DNA of 64,000 nt from Cryptomeria japonica (GCF_030272615.1 NC_081407.1:139256897-139320896), one strand, 5' to 3'. Shown: positions 47,771 through 61,224, counted from the stretch's first letter. Notes: generated by a model from the sequence alone, not told the origin. Translations and numbers: made by a program.

Positions 47771-48480
47771 ATTTGGATAGGTTTTTCTAATCTGTTCCCC
47801 CCCCTCAGAATCGGACATGAAAGTTTCCTCTCATCCGGCTCAAGTAACTATACCGAAATGGAAAGTGATTATGTATCATTATGCAAAAAAAATGTTTTTT
47901 GCTCTCTATTCAAACTAAATAGTTACTCTTTGCTCAAGTTCCAAGTGAATTCGATTATTGGTTTACGATTCGTATTATGACATAAATATGGAATTAGTGA
48001 GCAGTCTCCTCCCTTTTGAACGATACATTTCTTTGTGAAAGACCTTCAATTCATTTGAAATTCATAAGGGATTTACTTGTCTGTATCTGGTTATAATCGA
48101 TCCTGTAGGTTTCTGTTTTACTTCGATGGTTACAATACTATTTGAAGCATATGTGCGATGAATAGACTCCTATAACCATATCTTCTTTTTGGTCTAGATA
48201 TAAATAAAGGATAATAAAAATGAAACAGATTTTTTCATTCCATTTTTTATTTATAATAAAAGAAGTATTTTTACGAAGTCCAATTAGCAATTTAATAATG
48301 TACAAGATATTAACCCTAGATTGATTCCTCTTTATCAACATCTTTTTAAGATGGTTTTAATTCTGAGCTTCATACTACTCTTCCCGAGGAGCGTGTCAGA
48401 GCTAAGGACATCCCAATTAGATTGAATAGGATGACAGTTCCTACGGATCTGTATAATCGGAGCTTGTGATCAAGTCACAC
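47771..48480 (-). other. rpoC1 group II intron (about 710 bp)
   Basis: The intron starts GTGTGACTTG (consensus GTGYG) after codon GAT at 48481. Near the 3' end is a clear domain V: GAGCCGGATGAGAGGAAAC, then TTTCATGTCCGATTC. The frame's apparent Met start at 47818 falls inside domain V and is not real. It would not be spliced in the nucleus. Confidence 0.85.
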
Positions 48481-48951
48481 ATCGCAGTATACTGGGTCTT
48501 CTAATTCTTTACGAGTTTTATCTAATAGATCCGCGATATAACTGGGGCGTCGTTTGAAATACCAAATATGAACAATTGGACATGCCAGTTTAATGTATCC
48601 CATTCGATATCTTCGAATTCGAGGATCAATAGCAAGTTCAACTCCACATTGAGTACAAAAATTGGAGTTGTAGTTTTCCTTGTCATTTTCCATCATTCGA
48701 GGTTTTACACAAGCACAAACTCCCCTTTTCTTAGGTCCAAATATTCTTTCACAAAATAATCCATCTCTTACTGGTTCATAAGTTCTATAATCTAAAGTGC
48801 GTTCTGTAGTAACTTGTCTGACTCTTTCTCCATTAGGTAATATTCTTTCAGACCAAGCGAGAATCTGCTCGGGAGAAACTAATCCAATTCGAAGTTGTTC
48901 GTGTTTATCCTGGTCACTCATAAAAAATAAATTTTGATTCATTTTGATCAA
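48481..48951 (-). CDS. rpoC1: rpoC1 exon 1
   Basis: The frame opens with [11 protein letters not shown]; the family start is probably the second Met (48942), since the first overlaps the rpoB stop. [20 protein letters not shown] and the zinc-binding cysteines ([10 protein letters not shown]... CTQCGVE) identify the beta' N-terminus. The exon ends ELEDPVYCD at the intron. Confidence 0.92.
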
Positions 48952-49643
48952 ACTTCCTTCTTATCTATCTGAAAGTCTATCTCAGATAGAATAGTATGAT
49001 TCAATTCTAGAGCTAAAGATCGTAGTTCTCTACTGAGCAATCGGAAAGATTCTGTAGGAGTGCTAGGTTTAGGCATTGGTTCTCCATTGAAAATGGCACC
49101 AAATATTTTTTCACGAGTATCCATATGGTCAAATTTTAAAGTAAGCATCTCGTGTAAGATATAAGCAACACCAAAACCTTGTAAAGCCCAAACTTCCATT
49201 TCTCCTACTTGTTGCCCTCCTCGGTGGGATTTTCCTTTGAGAGGTTGTTGTGTAACCAGTGTATAAGGTCCACTGGAACGTGCATGAATTTTGTCATCAA
49301 CTTGATGGCACAATTTCGATATATAAGCTATTCCTATTGTAACAGGTTGTTCAAATACCTTTCCTGTTCTTCCATCAATTAATCTATGTTTTCCAGGATG
49401 ATCAGGTTCAAATACCCATGGATTAGCTGTTTGCTCGCTAGCTTTATAAAGCTCAGAGAAGACTAGTTTTCTAGAAGCTTCTCGCTCGTACCTTTCGTCA
49501 AAAGGTGCTAGTCTGTAATGTTTGTTCATTAGTTTTCCTGCTAAACCAAGAAAACATTCAAAGATCTGTCCTACATTCATTCGTGAAGGTACCCCTAATG
49601 GATTTAATACCATGTCCACTGGTGTTCCATTCTGTAAATCCTT
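48948..49643 (-). pseudogene. rpoB: rpoB, 3' fragment (plastid RNA polymerase beta C-terminus)
   Basis: About 231 codons from [20 protein letters not shown] through [20 protein letters not shown] and [18 protein letters not shown] to the stop. This is the conserved C-terminal clamp/anchor of the beta subunit. The upstream four fifths are missing. At 49643 sequence changes to an ndhB-intron-like segment. rpoB-rpoC1-rpoC2 are in their operon order. Confidence 0.93.
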
Positions 49644-50101
49644 TTTTTTTAAGTTCAGCAGTTATGAAAGAATTTAAAATAAAAAATAAAACCATCTGAT
49701 TTAAATTGTTCTGAATAGTCATGCGATGCTCATCTTAGGGTAATCTTTTTGTCGACGGATGCCTTCTTTTTTACACTCGTAGTTTTTGAAGAATGAAAAC
49801 TTACTATGTAGCATCTACGTAAAGAATAAAAATATTGTACACGTCATTAATCTGATCCTTTGTAAAAACTACCCGTAATAACTAACTTGTAAAAGCTATT
49901 TGTTGATTCAATCAAACAATTTAGTTTGTTTCTTACTTTGCTTTACCTTAATTGAATTCAATTGAATTTTTGGTAAAAGTGATGTCTTAGCCCAAGTGGG
50001 AATAACAGTCTTTTTTCCACATGTCTATAGAGTTTTTTATAAATAGAAACATCTCTAAAAAAGAGATTTAGAAATGTCATAATTTGTAAAACGAATCGCA
50101 C
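49644..50101 (-). other. ndhB intron fragment
   Basis: Right after ndhB exon 1 ends (VYEG), GTGCGATTCG is a group II intron 5' end. About 450 bp of non-coding plastid-like sequence follow, cut at the rpoB junction. Exon 2 is absent. Confidence 0.7.
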
Positions 50102-50824
50102 TCCTTCATATACATCGGGGGTCCATTGATGAAAAGGAACTAGGGAAAGCTTGAATGCAATTCCTACCGTTATAGATAGAAGTGCAATCCAAATTCCTGG
50201 AGAGTTATACATTTGTGTATTTATAAGACCATTGGCTATTTCTTGAAGTTCAATCTCTCCTCCAGATAGACCATATAGCCAAGAAAGACCATAAGCAAGA
50301 ATGGAAGAACTTGTTCCACCCATAAGTAAATATTTCATAATAGCCTCATTAGACCGTACATCTCTTTTGGTATATCCAGATAATAGATAAGAACATAGAC
50401 TTAAACATTCTAAAGATACGAAGATAGTTGTTAAATCATTAGCACCACATAAAAACATTCCTCCTAGAGTAGCTGTTAATATGAAAAGCAAAAACTCTGT
50501 TACAGCCATTTCTGTACATTGAATGTATTCCACGGATAGAGGAATACATAAAGTGGAACATAATAAAATTAGAAACCGAAATATTTTATTAAAATTGTTT
50601 GTTTGGAAATTACCAAAAAAACTGATTGTAGGTTCTTCTCTCCATTGAAATAGCAAAAAGGTTGTGCTTAGCACTAAACTGGTTAAAGAGATGAAATAAA
50701 ACCAAGTTGTCTTTTTCTGATCAGAAATGAAGTCGATCACTAGAAGAAGGAATAGGCTGAAAATCAGGATACATTCTGGAAAAATGGAACTTCCATAGAA
50801 GAGAAGCAAATGAAATTCTTTCAT
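50102..50824 (-). pseudogene. ndhB: ndhB exon 1 (plastid NAD(P)H dehydrogenase-like complex subunit 2)
   Basis: This hydrophobic membrane protein of the chloroplast NDH complex (cyclic electron flow) reads [20 protein letters not shown], then [60 protein letters not shown] and [13 protein letters not shown]. It ends exactly at the usual exon 1/intron border. The usual upstream N-terminal extension of about 18 residues is not conserved. Exon 2 is missing. The presence of ndhB argues against Pinaceae or gnetophytes as source. Confidence 0.93.
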
Positions 50825-51128
50825 AAAAATGATTTAAAAGTATTAATTGAAAATGAGTTTTTCATTTTGTCCGAATCATAATTTAGTAACTTCAATGAAT
50901 CTTCGAGCAACATTTTCTTTCATTTACATTTCTATAAACCTGATGAATAAGATTGAATATTCATCCATAATCTCCTTATTATCATTTATCTACGATTTAT
51001 TTTTCATTCTTCTTTTCCTTTCGTTTTCATTCCAATAAAAGAAAATTTGGATAAATTTTGACAAAGTAAGTTTTCTTTTATTGGCCAGAATGCAACAAAT
51101 CTGTGGATCTATTTATATAGTTAGTGGG
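50825..51128 (-). other. rps7-ndhB spacer
   Basis: AT-rich plastid intergenic DNA between rps7 and ndhB. No gene seen. Confidence 0.75.
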
Positions 51129-51596
51129 TTAATGGTAATGCGCAAAAGCTTTATTGGATTCTGCCATTTTATGAATCTCCTCCTTCTTGCGTATAGCATT
51201 GCCTTTCTCTCTGGCAGCATCCATTATTTCGTAACTCAATTTGAAATGCATATTTCGACCAGAACGTTTTCTGGATGATTCTAATAACCAACGAATAGCA
51301 AGTATTTTTCCTTCTTTCTTTTTTATTTCAATGGGAACTTGATAAGTGGATCCACTTACACGTCTTGATTTTACTATCAATTTGGGAGTTAATTTTTGTA
51401 TTGCTTGACGTAGAACAATTAGTGGATTTTTCTCTTTTTTTTGTTGAATCTTTTTTAGAGATTGATAAAAAATTCGATAAGCTAATGATTTTTTTCCGTG
51501 TTTAAGAATACGGTTAACGACCATGTTAACTAATCGACTATGATAAATCGGATCAAATTTCTCAATTTTCTTTTCTACAGTACTTTGGCATGACAT
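51129..51596 (-). CDS. rps7: rps7, complete plastid ribosomal protein S7 frame (nuclear copy)
   Basis: The full 155-residue frame has the usual length and ends. [20 protein letters not shown], the rRNA-binding [14 protein letters not shown] and the C-terminal [20 protein letters not shown] are intact. It sits between rps12 exon 3 and ndhB as in the plastid rps12-rps7-ndhB unit. Without transit peptide or nuclear promoter it is most likely silent. Confidence 0.93.
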   Translation of the reverse strand: MSCQSTVEKKIEKFDPIYHSRLVNMVVNRILKHGKKSLAYRIFYQSLKKIQQKKEKNPLIVLRQAIQKLTPKLIVKSRRVSGSTYQVPIEIKKKEGKILAIRWLLESSRKRSGRNMHFKLSYEIMDAAREKGNAIRKKEEIHKMAESNKAFAHYH

Positions 51597-51644
51597 GAGT
51601 GTGAAAAAGGTTCATAAATTTATTTCATAAAGACTAATAATTAC

Positions 51645-51670
51645 TTATTTCGGCTTTTTAACTCCATATT
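51645..51670 (-). pseudogene. rps12: rps12 exon 3 (26 bp)
   Basis: AA-TATGGAGTTAAAAAGCCG then AAATAA encodes YGVKKPK and stop, the standard 26-nt last exon of trans-spliced plastid rps12. It lies 48 bp upstream of rps7. Upstream is the 3' end of the preceding group II intron. Confidence 0.88.
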
Positions 51671-52091
51671 GTAGGGTGGATCTCTAAAGGTATCAAAGAT
51701 CTCCCTCCAAACCGTACATACGACTTTCGTCGAATACGGCTTTCCACATGATTCCATCTGCATATATAAGATATTCATTCTTATGCATTCAAATTATGTT
51801 TACTCATTCTCATATTGAGTATCCGTTTCCTTTCTTTTGCTATGATTAGAAATCTTGTATTTTCTATATCTATACGATTAAGTCCTTAGGTTTAAAAAAA
51901 GAGTAAAAAAAAAAAGAAGGTGTTTTAAATCGATGCTATTTGAATTGAACCTGTTCCAAAAAGGTCAAGACATTTCCAATTTATATGTTAACACACACTA
52001 CAGTAAGGGAAAACTTATGAAATGAATTCAATACAATATTAAACCTTAGACATATAATATCCTTACAAATTAGTTTGTTTTAGCCTGCTCT
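51671..52091 (-). other. rps12 group II intron, 3' part
   Basis: Domain V can be seen at about 51700-51745 (AAGCCGTATTCGACGAAAG then TCGTATGTACGG). The intron is cut at 52091, before exon 2, by the filler and chlN. Confidence 0.75.
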
Positions 52092-53216
<1,125 letters not shown>

Positions 53217-53730
53217 TAAGTTGAAATTCCAGTAATTGAAAATATCAACATATAGATAATTTTGTGAAATAAAGATCCAAATTGATTCAAATTCATATTA
53301 TTTTGAATGTTATTTGTGGATGTGAGCCACAGCTAATATTGATTTATTTTTACGGGAGATCCCAAAAATGATTTCTATAATCATTTCAAATCTCCCCATG
53401 CTTATATGAGAGATATAAGGGTCATTTCTCTCATTTCTAATGTGTGTTACACCACCGATGAACACGAAAACATTATTTATTTTATTTATTAGATGGACTT
53501 AGACAAATGTAGAAGTACAAGCATGAGATTATAAAAAAATGGATATCAAAACTTTATTTTCCATAAAAAAATGGAATTCGCGAGTAATAGTCATTAATTT
53601 TATTCTTTTCTTATATAGATATATATTCTATTTTTTTACATGTATCACCTATGTAGATAGATAGACATAGATCTATACATATAGATCTATGTCTACGTGC
53701 ATAAACTTTTTTCATACTGGGATTTCATTC
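53217..53730 (+). other. Plastid spacer downstream of chlN
   Basis: AT-rich plastid-like DNA without an ORF. It includes a near-perfect palindrome at 53664-53693 (GACATAGATCTAT ... ATAGATCTATGTC) that could form a hairpin. The junction to the trnI intron lies somewhere between here and about 53750. Confidence 0.6.
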
Positions 53731-53935
53731 TTTTTTTTTTTTTTGCACTCAATGAGAATCTTGTATTTCATAAAAATCAGGTGGAGTACGCCATGGTAAT
53801 GTGCCTTGGATGATCCACATCTCTGGGTCAGGCGTTGATGAGCACATTGAACTATCCATGTGGCTGATAGCCTTCACAGCCCAGGCACAACGACGCAATT
53901 ATCAGGGGCGCGCTCTACCACTGAGCTAATAGCCC
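53731..53935 (-). pseudogene. trnI-GAU: trnI-GAU 5' exon and start of its intron
   Basis: The 37-nt exon (53899-53935) reads GGGCTATTAGCTCAGTGG then TAGAGCGCGCCCCTGATAA, the plastid isoleucine tRNA up to the anticodon. The intron follows from 53898 down to about 53731 (TTGCGTCGTTGTGCCTGGGC...). The 3' exon is missing, so no tRNA can be made. Confidence 0.92.
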
Positions 53936-54049
53936 AGTAGGCCTCCCCAGTAGTAGGGGATGCCTGCCAAAAGCAAAAGAAATCCTCTTGCTCGCTTGCC
54001 TTTTTTGAGACCTTATTTGTGTGTGTGTTTTTTTTTTTTTCTTCCTTCT

Positions 54050-54101
54050 TTATTAATGAATGAAAACTTGTTTATTATGTGAAGTTTTCATTCATTAATA
54101 A
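54050..54101. repeat. Perfect 20-bp inverted repeat with 12-nt loop
   Basis: TTATTAATGAATGAAAACTT (54050-54069) pairs with 54082-54101. It may be a plastid mRNA 3' hairpin or arise at the segment junction. Confidence 0.85.
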
Positions 54102-54226
54102 AAACTAAAAAAAAAAGAATAATCAATATACTTTATTTTTCCCCCTTGCTTAGCAAATAGTGAAACTTAACTTAACAATGTTTTTATAAGTATGATTAAG
54201 TATGATTTTTACCTCTTAAAAAAAGA

Positions 54227-54262
54227 GAAATAGAGAAATTATTGAAATAATTTCTCTATTTC
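54227..54262. terminator. 17-bp perfect hairpin downstream of rpoC2
   Basis: GAAATAGAGAAATTATT pairs with AATAATTTCTCTATTTC around two bases, about 120 bp past the rpoC2 stop. Likely an mRNA 3' stabilising hairpin. Confidence 0.6.
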
Positions 54263-54383
54263 AAATTCAATATTAAACTAAAACAAACACAGAAAATAGG
54301 AGCCTATCAACTTGTCTCGACCTGGGAAAATGAGCTTACTTATGAACTTCATTCTTACTTACGTGACTATCAAGTAGCGAACT

Positions 54384-55951
54384 TCACTGCCGATAAACAA
54401 CAAAAGACTCCATCTCTTGCAGATGGATCCTCGTGTCACTCGCTCTCTTTCGCAAGCGTAACAGTGTATGAGCAGATTTAGCTAGGACCTGAGCAGTCTC
54501 CTGAAAACTCGCTTCTGACAGAAAACTTTGAGTATTCAGAGATGCGTTTGTCATTCCCAATAAAATGGTTCGATAGTTTATTCTTTTTTCTAGAGCGCGA
54601 TCCATTATTTGTACTCGTGATAATCCAACGAGTTCTCCGGGTAAAAAAAGACTACCTAGTCCATTTTCCCAATTTTTATTTTCGGACCTGTCAACATCTA
54701 CAACTAAAACTTTCGATGTAATTTGGCGAACAATAATTTCTATATGTTTATCATAAATTTGTACCCCCTGGGATCGATAAACCCTTTGAATTTCATCGAC
54801 CAACTGATTCTGACTATCCTCCATAGTCATTCTAACACTGGTGAATGACCCCCAAAAGTTTCCAAAAAATATTGCTAGGTATCTGTTCAATTTTTGAAAT
54901 CTTTTTTTTCGATTTTTTGATATTGAAGTATTTGAGCGGGCTTCTGACAATTGTTCAACTTTAGGAAGACCTTGAATTATATCATCGGATTTTAATCTTT
55001 CGTATAACAGAGTTATTAATGTATCTCCTTGGTAAAGAATTTTCCCATAATAACTATTAAGAGTTGCTCCTCGAGTACCCAAATAGGGTTTAGCTAATCT
55101 AATGACGAAAGATTCCTCATGAACAACTACAATTTGACCAGATCCTTGGAGTTGTTTATCTTCGGATATCCATATACTTTCGGAACAAAATTGTCCAAGG
55201 CTGACTACTGGAAATGTTTTTTCCAAAAAATTGGATAGGCAAAAGTACAAATTCAAATTGAAGAAATTGAAAATAATATTCCTGCATGAATCAAATTGAT
55301 AAATTTCCCTCTTTTCGTCCATAAAATAGCATTTAGCTAATTGGAAATTATTCGAGTCATTGTTAGAAATTGAACGTTCAGTTAGTAACACTTTTTTATA
55401 AGTCATGAAATGAGAGTATGGGAAACGATTAGCAATACTATGTAAATGACCCAGGAGACCTAACAATTCAATTCTTTTTTTATTTGCATCCAACTTTTTT
55501 ACTGTACTCAAGCATTTTAAATCATGAAACAAAACGATTTGCAAAAAATTAGAAGGAGAAAGAATAGTAAAAGATTCATCTTTTTTATTCTCATTAGGTA
55601 ATGAACGAATAGTTCCCTTACTCAGTAATTTACTTTGATCATTCAAATTAGTGTGACCTAATTTGTTATGAAACAAAAATGGAGAACTTGCTATATTTTC
55701 CCTTTTTGCGATATTGAAAAAAGGGTATTTCAGCAAGCTAATTTGAATCATATTGATAATGATCTCATTTGTTCCTACTGAAATAAGAGAAGCATAAGTC
55801 TTTTTTATTTTTAATCTGGGCCCTCCGTCTAATTGATTTTCAAGAGAATTCCTTTTTTTTTCAATTGAATAACCTCCGAGAATATTCCCATATTTTATCA
55901 TTTTTGAACGGGGGTCATTCAAAAAAGCAAAAATGTGCTTTTTATTTAGTA
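54384..55951 (-). pseudogene. rpoC2: rpoC2, 3' part
   Basis: A single open frame from the Gypsy border to the natural stop: [119 protein letters not shown] and [20 protein letters not shown]. This is the C-terminal half of beta''. The first 215 bp duplicate the end of the 5' part at 43983-44197, so between them the two fragments cover the whole gene with an overlap. Confidence 0.95.
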
Positions 55952-57919
55952 TTCTTGGTTAGATGAGTGTCCTTCAATCTCAATGTCACCTCTATCAATG
56001 AGATCTTGTATGATGTTCTTCAGTCGATGGCAATTTCATGTCTTATGACCTTTTCTCTTATGAAATTCACAATACTCATCATCATTCCACCAATTTGGTT
56101 TAACCTTTGGCTCATATGGAGGTAGATCTGGGATTGTTATTATTTTGTTTGCCACTAGCTTCTTGAAAGCTGATTCTAGTGGTTCTCCCAATGGGGTGTA
56201 CTTCCTTCGTGACCTTGAAGTTGTTTCAGTATTCACTTGATTGTTTGTAGAGCTTGATCCCAAAAAAAGGATTTTGGGTCGTACTGTATTGGCCTCAACA
56301 ACATCATCATTGACTGTGTTCTTGTTTTTGTTCCAAAATCTTGGCTTGTCTTTTCCTTTATAGTCCTCTTTGTTTTCTTTGAATATCTTAATGATGCCTT
56401 GCTCAATTAGGACCTTTTCTATCGCTAATCCTTTCTCAATGATGTCCTTGAAGGTGGACAAACAAGCTTTTCTTAGATCATAACCAATGTCTTTGTTAAC
56501 ATTCTGAGTGAGCATTTCTACCATTTGTTTCTGTGGAATTTCACAAGAGCATCTACTGGCTAGATTCCTCCATCTTTGTAAAAATGATGAAAAAGACTCT
56601 CCATCCCTTTGTTTGGTGTTGCACAAGGTAGTGACTGATATATCTGTCTCTATATTGTATGAGAAATGTTGGATAAATGCCTCTGCTAAGTCATCCCATG
56701 ACTTAATTCCAAGTGGAAGTTGGGAGAACCATTCCATAGCTTGATCACCTAAGCTTTGTGGGAATAATCTCATTAAATATGTCTCTTCTGCTGCTACCTC
56801 AATGCAAGTTGTGAAAAATTGTCTTATATGTGCCTTAGTATCTCCTTTGCCTCTATACTTATCAAACTTAGGTGTCACAAAGTGTGTAGGAAATGGAGGC
56901 ATTGGAATGCTTTTGTCAAATGGATAGGGACATATGTCTCTCATTGTGTAAGTTGGCTTCGGTGTATTTATGTCCTCCATTTTCTTTTGTAAGTCCTTGA
57001 TTTGTTGTTCCAAATTATTCTTAGGTGGAGACTGACTTCTTGGACCATACCCCATGCCTGAACTACCGGGTGGAGGAGGAGAATGTTGCATATATGGATG
57101 GTATTGATCATAGACATGTTCATATGGAGAAGGTCTACAATGATGCTGCATATATGGACCACTTGGTATGGATTCATGGTGAGGAATAGAATATCTGTTT
57201 TGTCCATGTATACCATACTCTACAATGTCATGAGTTTGTTCTAATGTGTTGCCCCCAAATTTGACATGGGGTTTTCTTGTGTCCAAATTTTGAATATGCC
57301 TTTGGATATCCAATTGCTTTGGCGGTTGATCCATAGCATTGGTATGTGATTGAGTATAATTTTCTGCATACGACTTCCATAATGGTCTGCGAAGGTGAGT
57401 ATCATAAGCTTGACCATGTGTGTATGGGACTTCTGGTTTTTGAAACAAAGATGATGGTGATTCAGGCACCATATGTGGTCCTCTATTGCCTCCACTATTA
57501 GGCCTCCTTTGATCCATGTTGAGGTGAGGTTGTTGCAAAGGTCGATTTTCCATTATTTGAAACATGTCAAAATCATGAGGGATCCTGGCTCCACTTTGTG
57601 CCATCACTTGTAAGAAGTATTGTCTATCTCTCCTCATTATTTCCTCAACCAATCAATTAAAACGGGGATCCATAATGGAGTCTTCCACTTCAACTGAATG
57701 TACGAAAATGTTGTCCATATTGTCATTGTGTGTATCATTATTGTTTGTAGTGTCCATGTGCTCAACATTTGGAATGTTTTTATAAGCATCTATGTCAGGT
57801 AATGTAGTATGATCAGAATTGAAAAAGATATCATTGTCATACTCATAGGAACTCATGTTTGCGGACTCTTGAACCTCTTTAGCTTCTCTCCTAGATTTTT
57901 GGGAACGAGTTTCAACCAT
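55952..57919 (-). pseudogene. Gypsy gag
   Basis: The ATG at 57919 starts MVETRSQKSRREAKEVQESA. A TAA near 57655 and a stop near 56036 interrupt a single frame that runs to the NUPT border. The retrotransposon Gag core is clear (MRLFPQSLGDQAMEWFSQLP, SWDDLAEAFIQHF, TKQRDGESFSSFLQRW). Near the end CEFHKRKGHKT-NCHRLK is the zinc-finger-like motif of this group. After it LIDRGDIEIEGHSSNQE continues to 55952, where plastid rpoC2 begins. The matching downstream half is at 40706, so the NUPT interrupted one gag-pol. Confidence 0.9.
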
Positions 57920-60415
57920 GAACTAGGTATTGACCAAGATGTGTGAGACTAGATGAAAATGGAAAGAGTATGGAAGACCAAGAGTTGGATGGAATGTAAA
58001 TGAATCTGAAGTTTACTTGCAATGTCCAAAGTGTAAGACCAAGTATGCATGTAGTAGAGTAGGTGTGACTTCCAAAGAGATGATAGTTTCTCTTGATGAG
58101 GTAAGTTGACCTTAACTCTAAGTAAGACCAAATGAGACCCAAAGGTGATAGACCTTGATGAGGGACCACTTAGCAAAATGTTGTTGTATGTAGTGTGTTG
58201 ACAAAGTATGATGAGGACAAGCAAGTGACCTTTTGACTCAAGTTTAGACAAATGTGAATGTAATGTAAGGTGTAAAGCAATGATGGACTTTGTGAGACCC
58301 AAAAACAGGTTGAATACTAGATGAAAACCCAGAGAGATACCTAGGAAGCTCAATAAGTCTGAAACTAACTGTTCTTGTTTGCTGGACTGTAAATTTTTCC
58401 AAATTGTGAAGTTGTTATTGTGACCCAATCTGAATTTTTGACTGTTTTTCTGTGACAAGAGGACACAATGTTGATGAGGACTCAATGTTTGCAAGTGTTT
58501 AAAATCAAAAATGACTCAAAGAAAAGTGTGTTGTTTGATATAAAAATGTTTTGCATAACTTGAAGACACAAAAGACAAATGTTTTGATGTTTGATCTTGA
58601 ATGTTTGATTGTTCAAAATAAGACAAGCACAATTCTTATGGCTAGCCAGGACAATAGTTGTTGATCCCACATGGGGTTTCCCGCGAGGCTACGCTATTCA
58701 GAGCAGATACTTAGATGCTTGACCCCACTGGCTCCACCCTCGGCACTCACTTCTCAGGGCAGCCAAGCATCAGCCCCCACGAAAAACTCCCCGTGGCAAA
58801 CTTTGTATCTCTACTAAGAACTGTATGTGTGTGGGTCGCTCCAGAGGTCCGACCTCTTAACCCAACAACTAGAAGGATTTTGGCTTCTAAAACAAAAAGG
58901 TGCTAGTAAGGGCATCTGCTCGTGTGGCCATACATGTGGCACTTTCAGCTTTGTAAATACAGAAGGCTCCCAGTCGGTAAGGGTTACGCCCTACAACTGA
59001 TCAAATAAATTTGATCAAACAGGTTTATGGGGAGACATAGTGTCGATATGAACTAATCAGCACACGTTATCCATAGTTTTCACCATGGATACAGTTATTT
59101 ATAGTGGTTCGAAAGAGGTGGGTTTTCCTCACTACCACTTGGGTCGTTCTCTCCTCACTAGTAGTCCTAATGACCACACGGGGAGACAGGCCCTCTAAAG
59201 ATGAAACAAAAAGAGCCTATTGCCTAAGACACAAAGGACACTGGTTCAATTTTAATGCCCCAATTGAAGTGTTTGCTAATCTATGAAAACAAGGCACACA
59301 ATGAAAGATCAAAAACCATTGCCAAGGTCCTGCAACAAAGATTTGTTAGTAGTTTGGATTGTTTCAAATGATCACCCCTTCCTGCAAGCACACAAGTTAG
59401 GTAAATTTTAGATCCAAAAGACTTTGTGAAATAGGGGCCTTCAACAATGCTTTTTGTTGACCAATTCAAAGATCCGATTCATCACAAAAAAAGACCACCT
59501 ATAAAATTTCAAGAACTTTCCAGAAATGTAAGAAAATCCAAAAAAATTGCTAATTTGCTCCAAAAATTAATTTTTTATGAAAAATCATAAAAAAATCATA
59601 TAAAATGAAAAATGGATCCAAAAAATCTGGAATTTTTACTGGACACCTTGATGGTCTTCCAAACCTGCATAAAACAATTCTCGCAACAAATCCGAGCAGT
59701 ATGTGAGATATGAGCAAAATAATTCAATTGCATCAAATGTAAAATAACAAAAAATAGAGTCTGTGTATAAATCAGAGAGCTTTCTAAAAATATAAGAAAA
59801 TCCAAAAAATTCGCTAATTTGCTCTCAAAATTAATTTTTCATGAAAATACATAAAAAATTCATAGAAATTTCAAATATGCTCAAAAAATTCAGATTGTTT
59901 TACTAAAAATCTTTGATAATCGTCTTGACCTGCAAAAAAAATTTGATGCGAAAAGTCAAATCCGTTTGTGAGATCTGATCAAAACAATGAAAAACCTTAA
60001 TTTTTAAAGATCCGATTTTTTAAGAAATATTTTACATCAAACTTAAAATCACAAACAACAGATCCTGTGTATAATTATGAGAGATTTCCAAAAATGTAAG
60101 AAAATCCAAAAAATTCGCTCATTTTCTCTCAAAATTAAATTTTTATGAAAAATCATAAAAAATTCATAGAAAATTAAAATATGTTCCAATAGATCTGAAT
60201 TTTGGTTTGAGAGCTCTTGATACTGTCCTCAACCTGCAAAAAATAATTTGGTGCAAAATTTCCAAGCCATTTGTGAGATATGATCGAATCTCTCCAAGAT
60301 CTTGATTTTGTGTCCAAAACCCTAGTTGCACGAGTTTATTCTCCAAATTGTTTTACAAAACAGCAATATAGGGTTAGAAAAACCTGCAAAAAACACGGAT
60401 CTAACAAAAATCCAT
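57920..60415 (-). other. Gypsy leader between primer-binding site and gag
   Basis: This is about 2.5 kb of untranslated leader. ORFs here (for example 58494-57949) have no domain. A GC-richer block at 58650-59280 differs in composition from its surroundings. The part nearest the LTR carries tandem repeats, listed separately. Confidence 0.6.
59490..60260 (-). repeat. Tandem repeat of about 260-310 bp in Gypsy leader
   Basis: Three diverged units share AAGAAAATCCAAAAAAWT, GCTAATTTGCTC, AATTCATAGAAA-like blocks and TTTGTGAGATMTGATC. The shared blocks start near 59528, 59788 and 60097. Confidence 0.75.
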
Positions 60416-60434
60416 GTCCCACCGGGCGTGCCAA
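60416..60434 (-). promoter_or_regulatory. Gypsy primer-binding site candidate
   Basis: TGGCACGCCCGGTGGGAC lies two to four bases after the LTR end on the minus strand. It starts with TGG like every tRNA-CCA complement and is not the Met-type site of the Copia elements here. The cognate tRNA was not identified. Confidence 0.7.
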
Positions 60435-60436
60435 AA

Positions 60437-61224
60437 TGTATACGGTGAAAATGGAAATAACAATAATATTGAAAGACTAAATGAATTCAACCACAAAACC
60501 CTAGCCTAACAACAACAAAGATCCACCATAACATATTAAGATTACCTAAGACAATGAAAATCAAATGAAATCACAAAGATTATACCATCACATGTTCAAT
60601 AGGGTTTGGATCTCCATTCTTCCTATCTCCATTGATCTTGCTTGATATATTTGCTCTCAAATTTTATATGTGCACAAGAGCTCAACAAAGAATGGAAATG
60701 TGGTTGCAAGTAGGATCGCATATGAAAGTTCGAATGCTAGGATGCTTGATTAGAATGTATATGTCCCTGGGCTAGATAATGAAGGAAGCATCTCCTTATA
60801 TAGAAGACACTATGTGAAATGGAGGGATAAGATTGAGAGGTGTAAAAGATAAATGGTCGGTTATGATTAGAGGGTAGGTAAAAGAAATAATAAAATAATG
60901 AGAGGGTAGGTAGTGTAGGAATTAAGAGATGAATGACATGTGTCATAGGTAGAAAAGGCTAATGAATTAATTAAATAAATAAAGATTTAATTAATTAATA
61001 GAAGAAGTGGGATCAATTAAATAAATAAGATATTTATTTAATTTAGAAAAAAGTATAATTTAAATAAATAAAAGTATTTATTTAAATGAGAAATAAGGCT
61101 AGAAGAGGATAAATGAATTAATTAAATAAATAAAGATTTATTTAATTAATAGAAGAATTAGGCTAAAATAATTAAATAAATAAAATATTTATTTAATTAG
61201 ACATGACAATTTTAGGTGTCTACA
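60437..61224 (-). repeat. Gypsy 5' LTR
   Basis: This 788-bp LTR has the same length as the 3' LTR with about 15 substitutions and no large gap. The low divergence makes the Gypsy insertion fairly recent compared with Copia-1 and Copia-2. Confidence 0.95.

Larger units (their letters stand above)
53936..54380 (-). other. Plastid rrn16-trnI spacer remnant and rpoC2 3' flank
   Basis: Next to trnI the GC-richer spacer typical of the rRNA operon is seen, then AT-rich sequence up to the rpoC2 stop. Two strong hairpins are listed separately. The junction between the two origins is near 54030-54050. Confidence 0.6.

Noticed and set aside
47771-47818. Met start of rpoC1 exon 2 at 47818
   Set aside because: It lies in domain V of the group II intron; exon 2 begins at 47770.
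50002-50101. Frameshifted ndhB C-terminus after VYEG
   Set aside because: GTGCGATTCG is the group II intron start, so the following open codons are intron, not a mutated exon.
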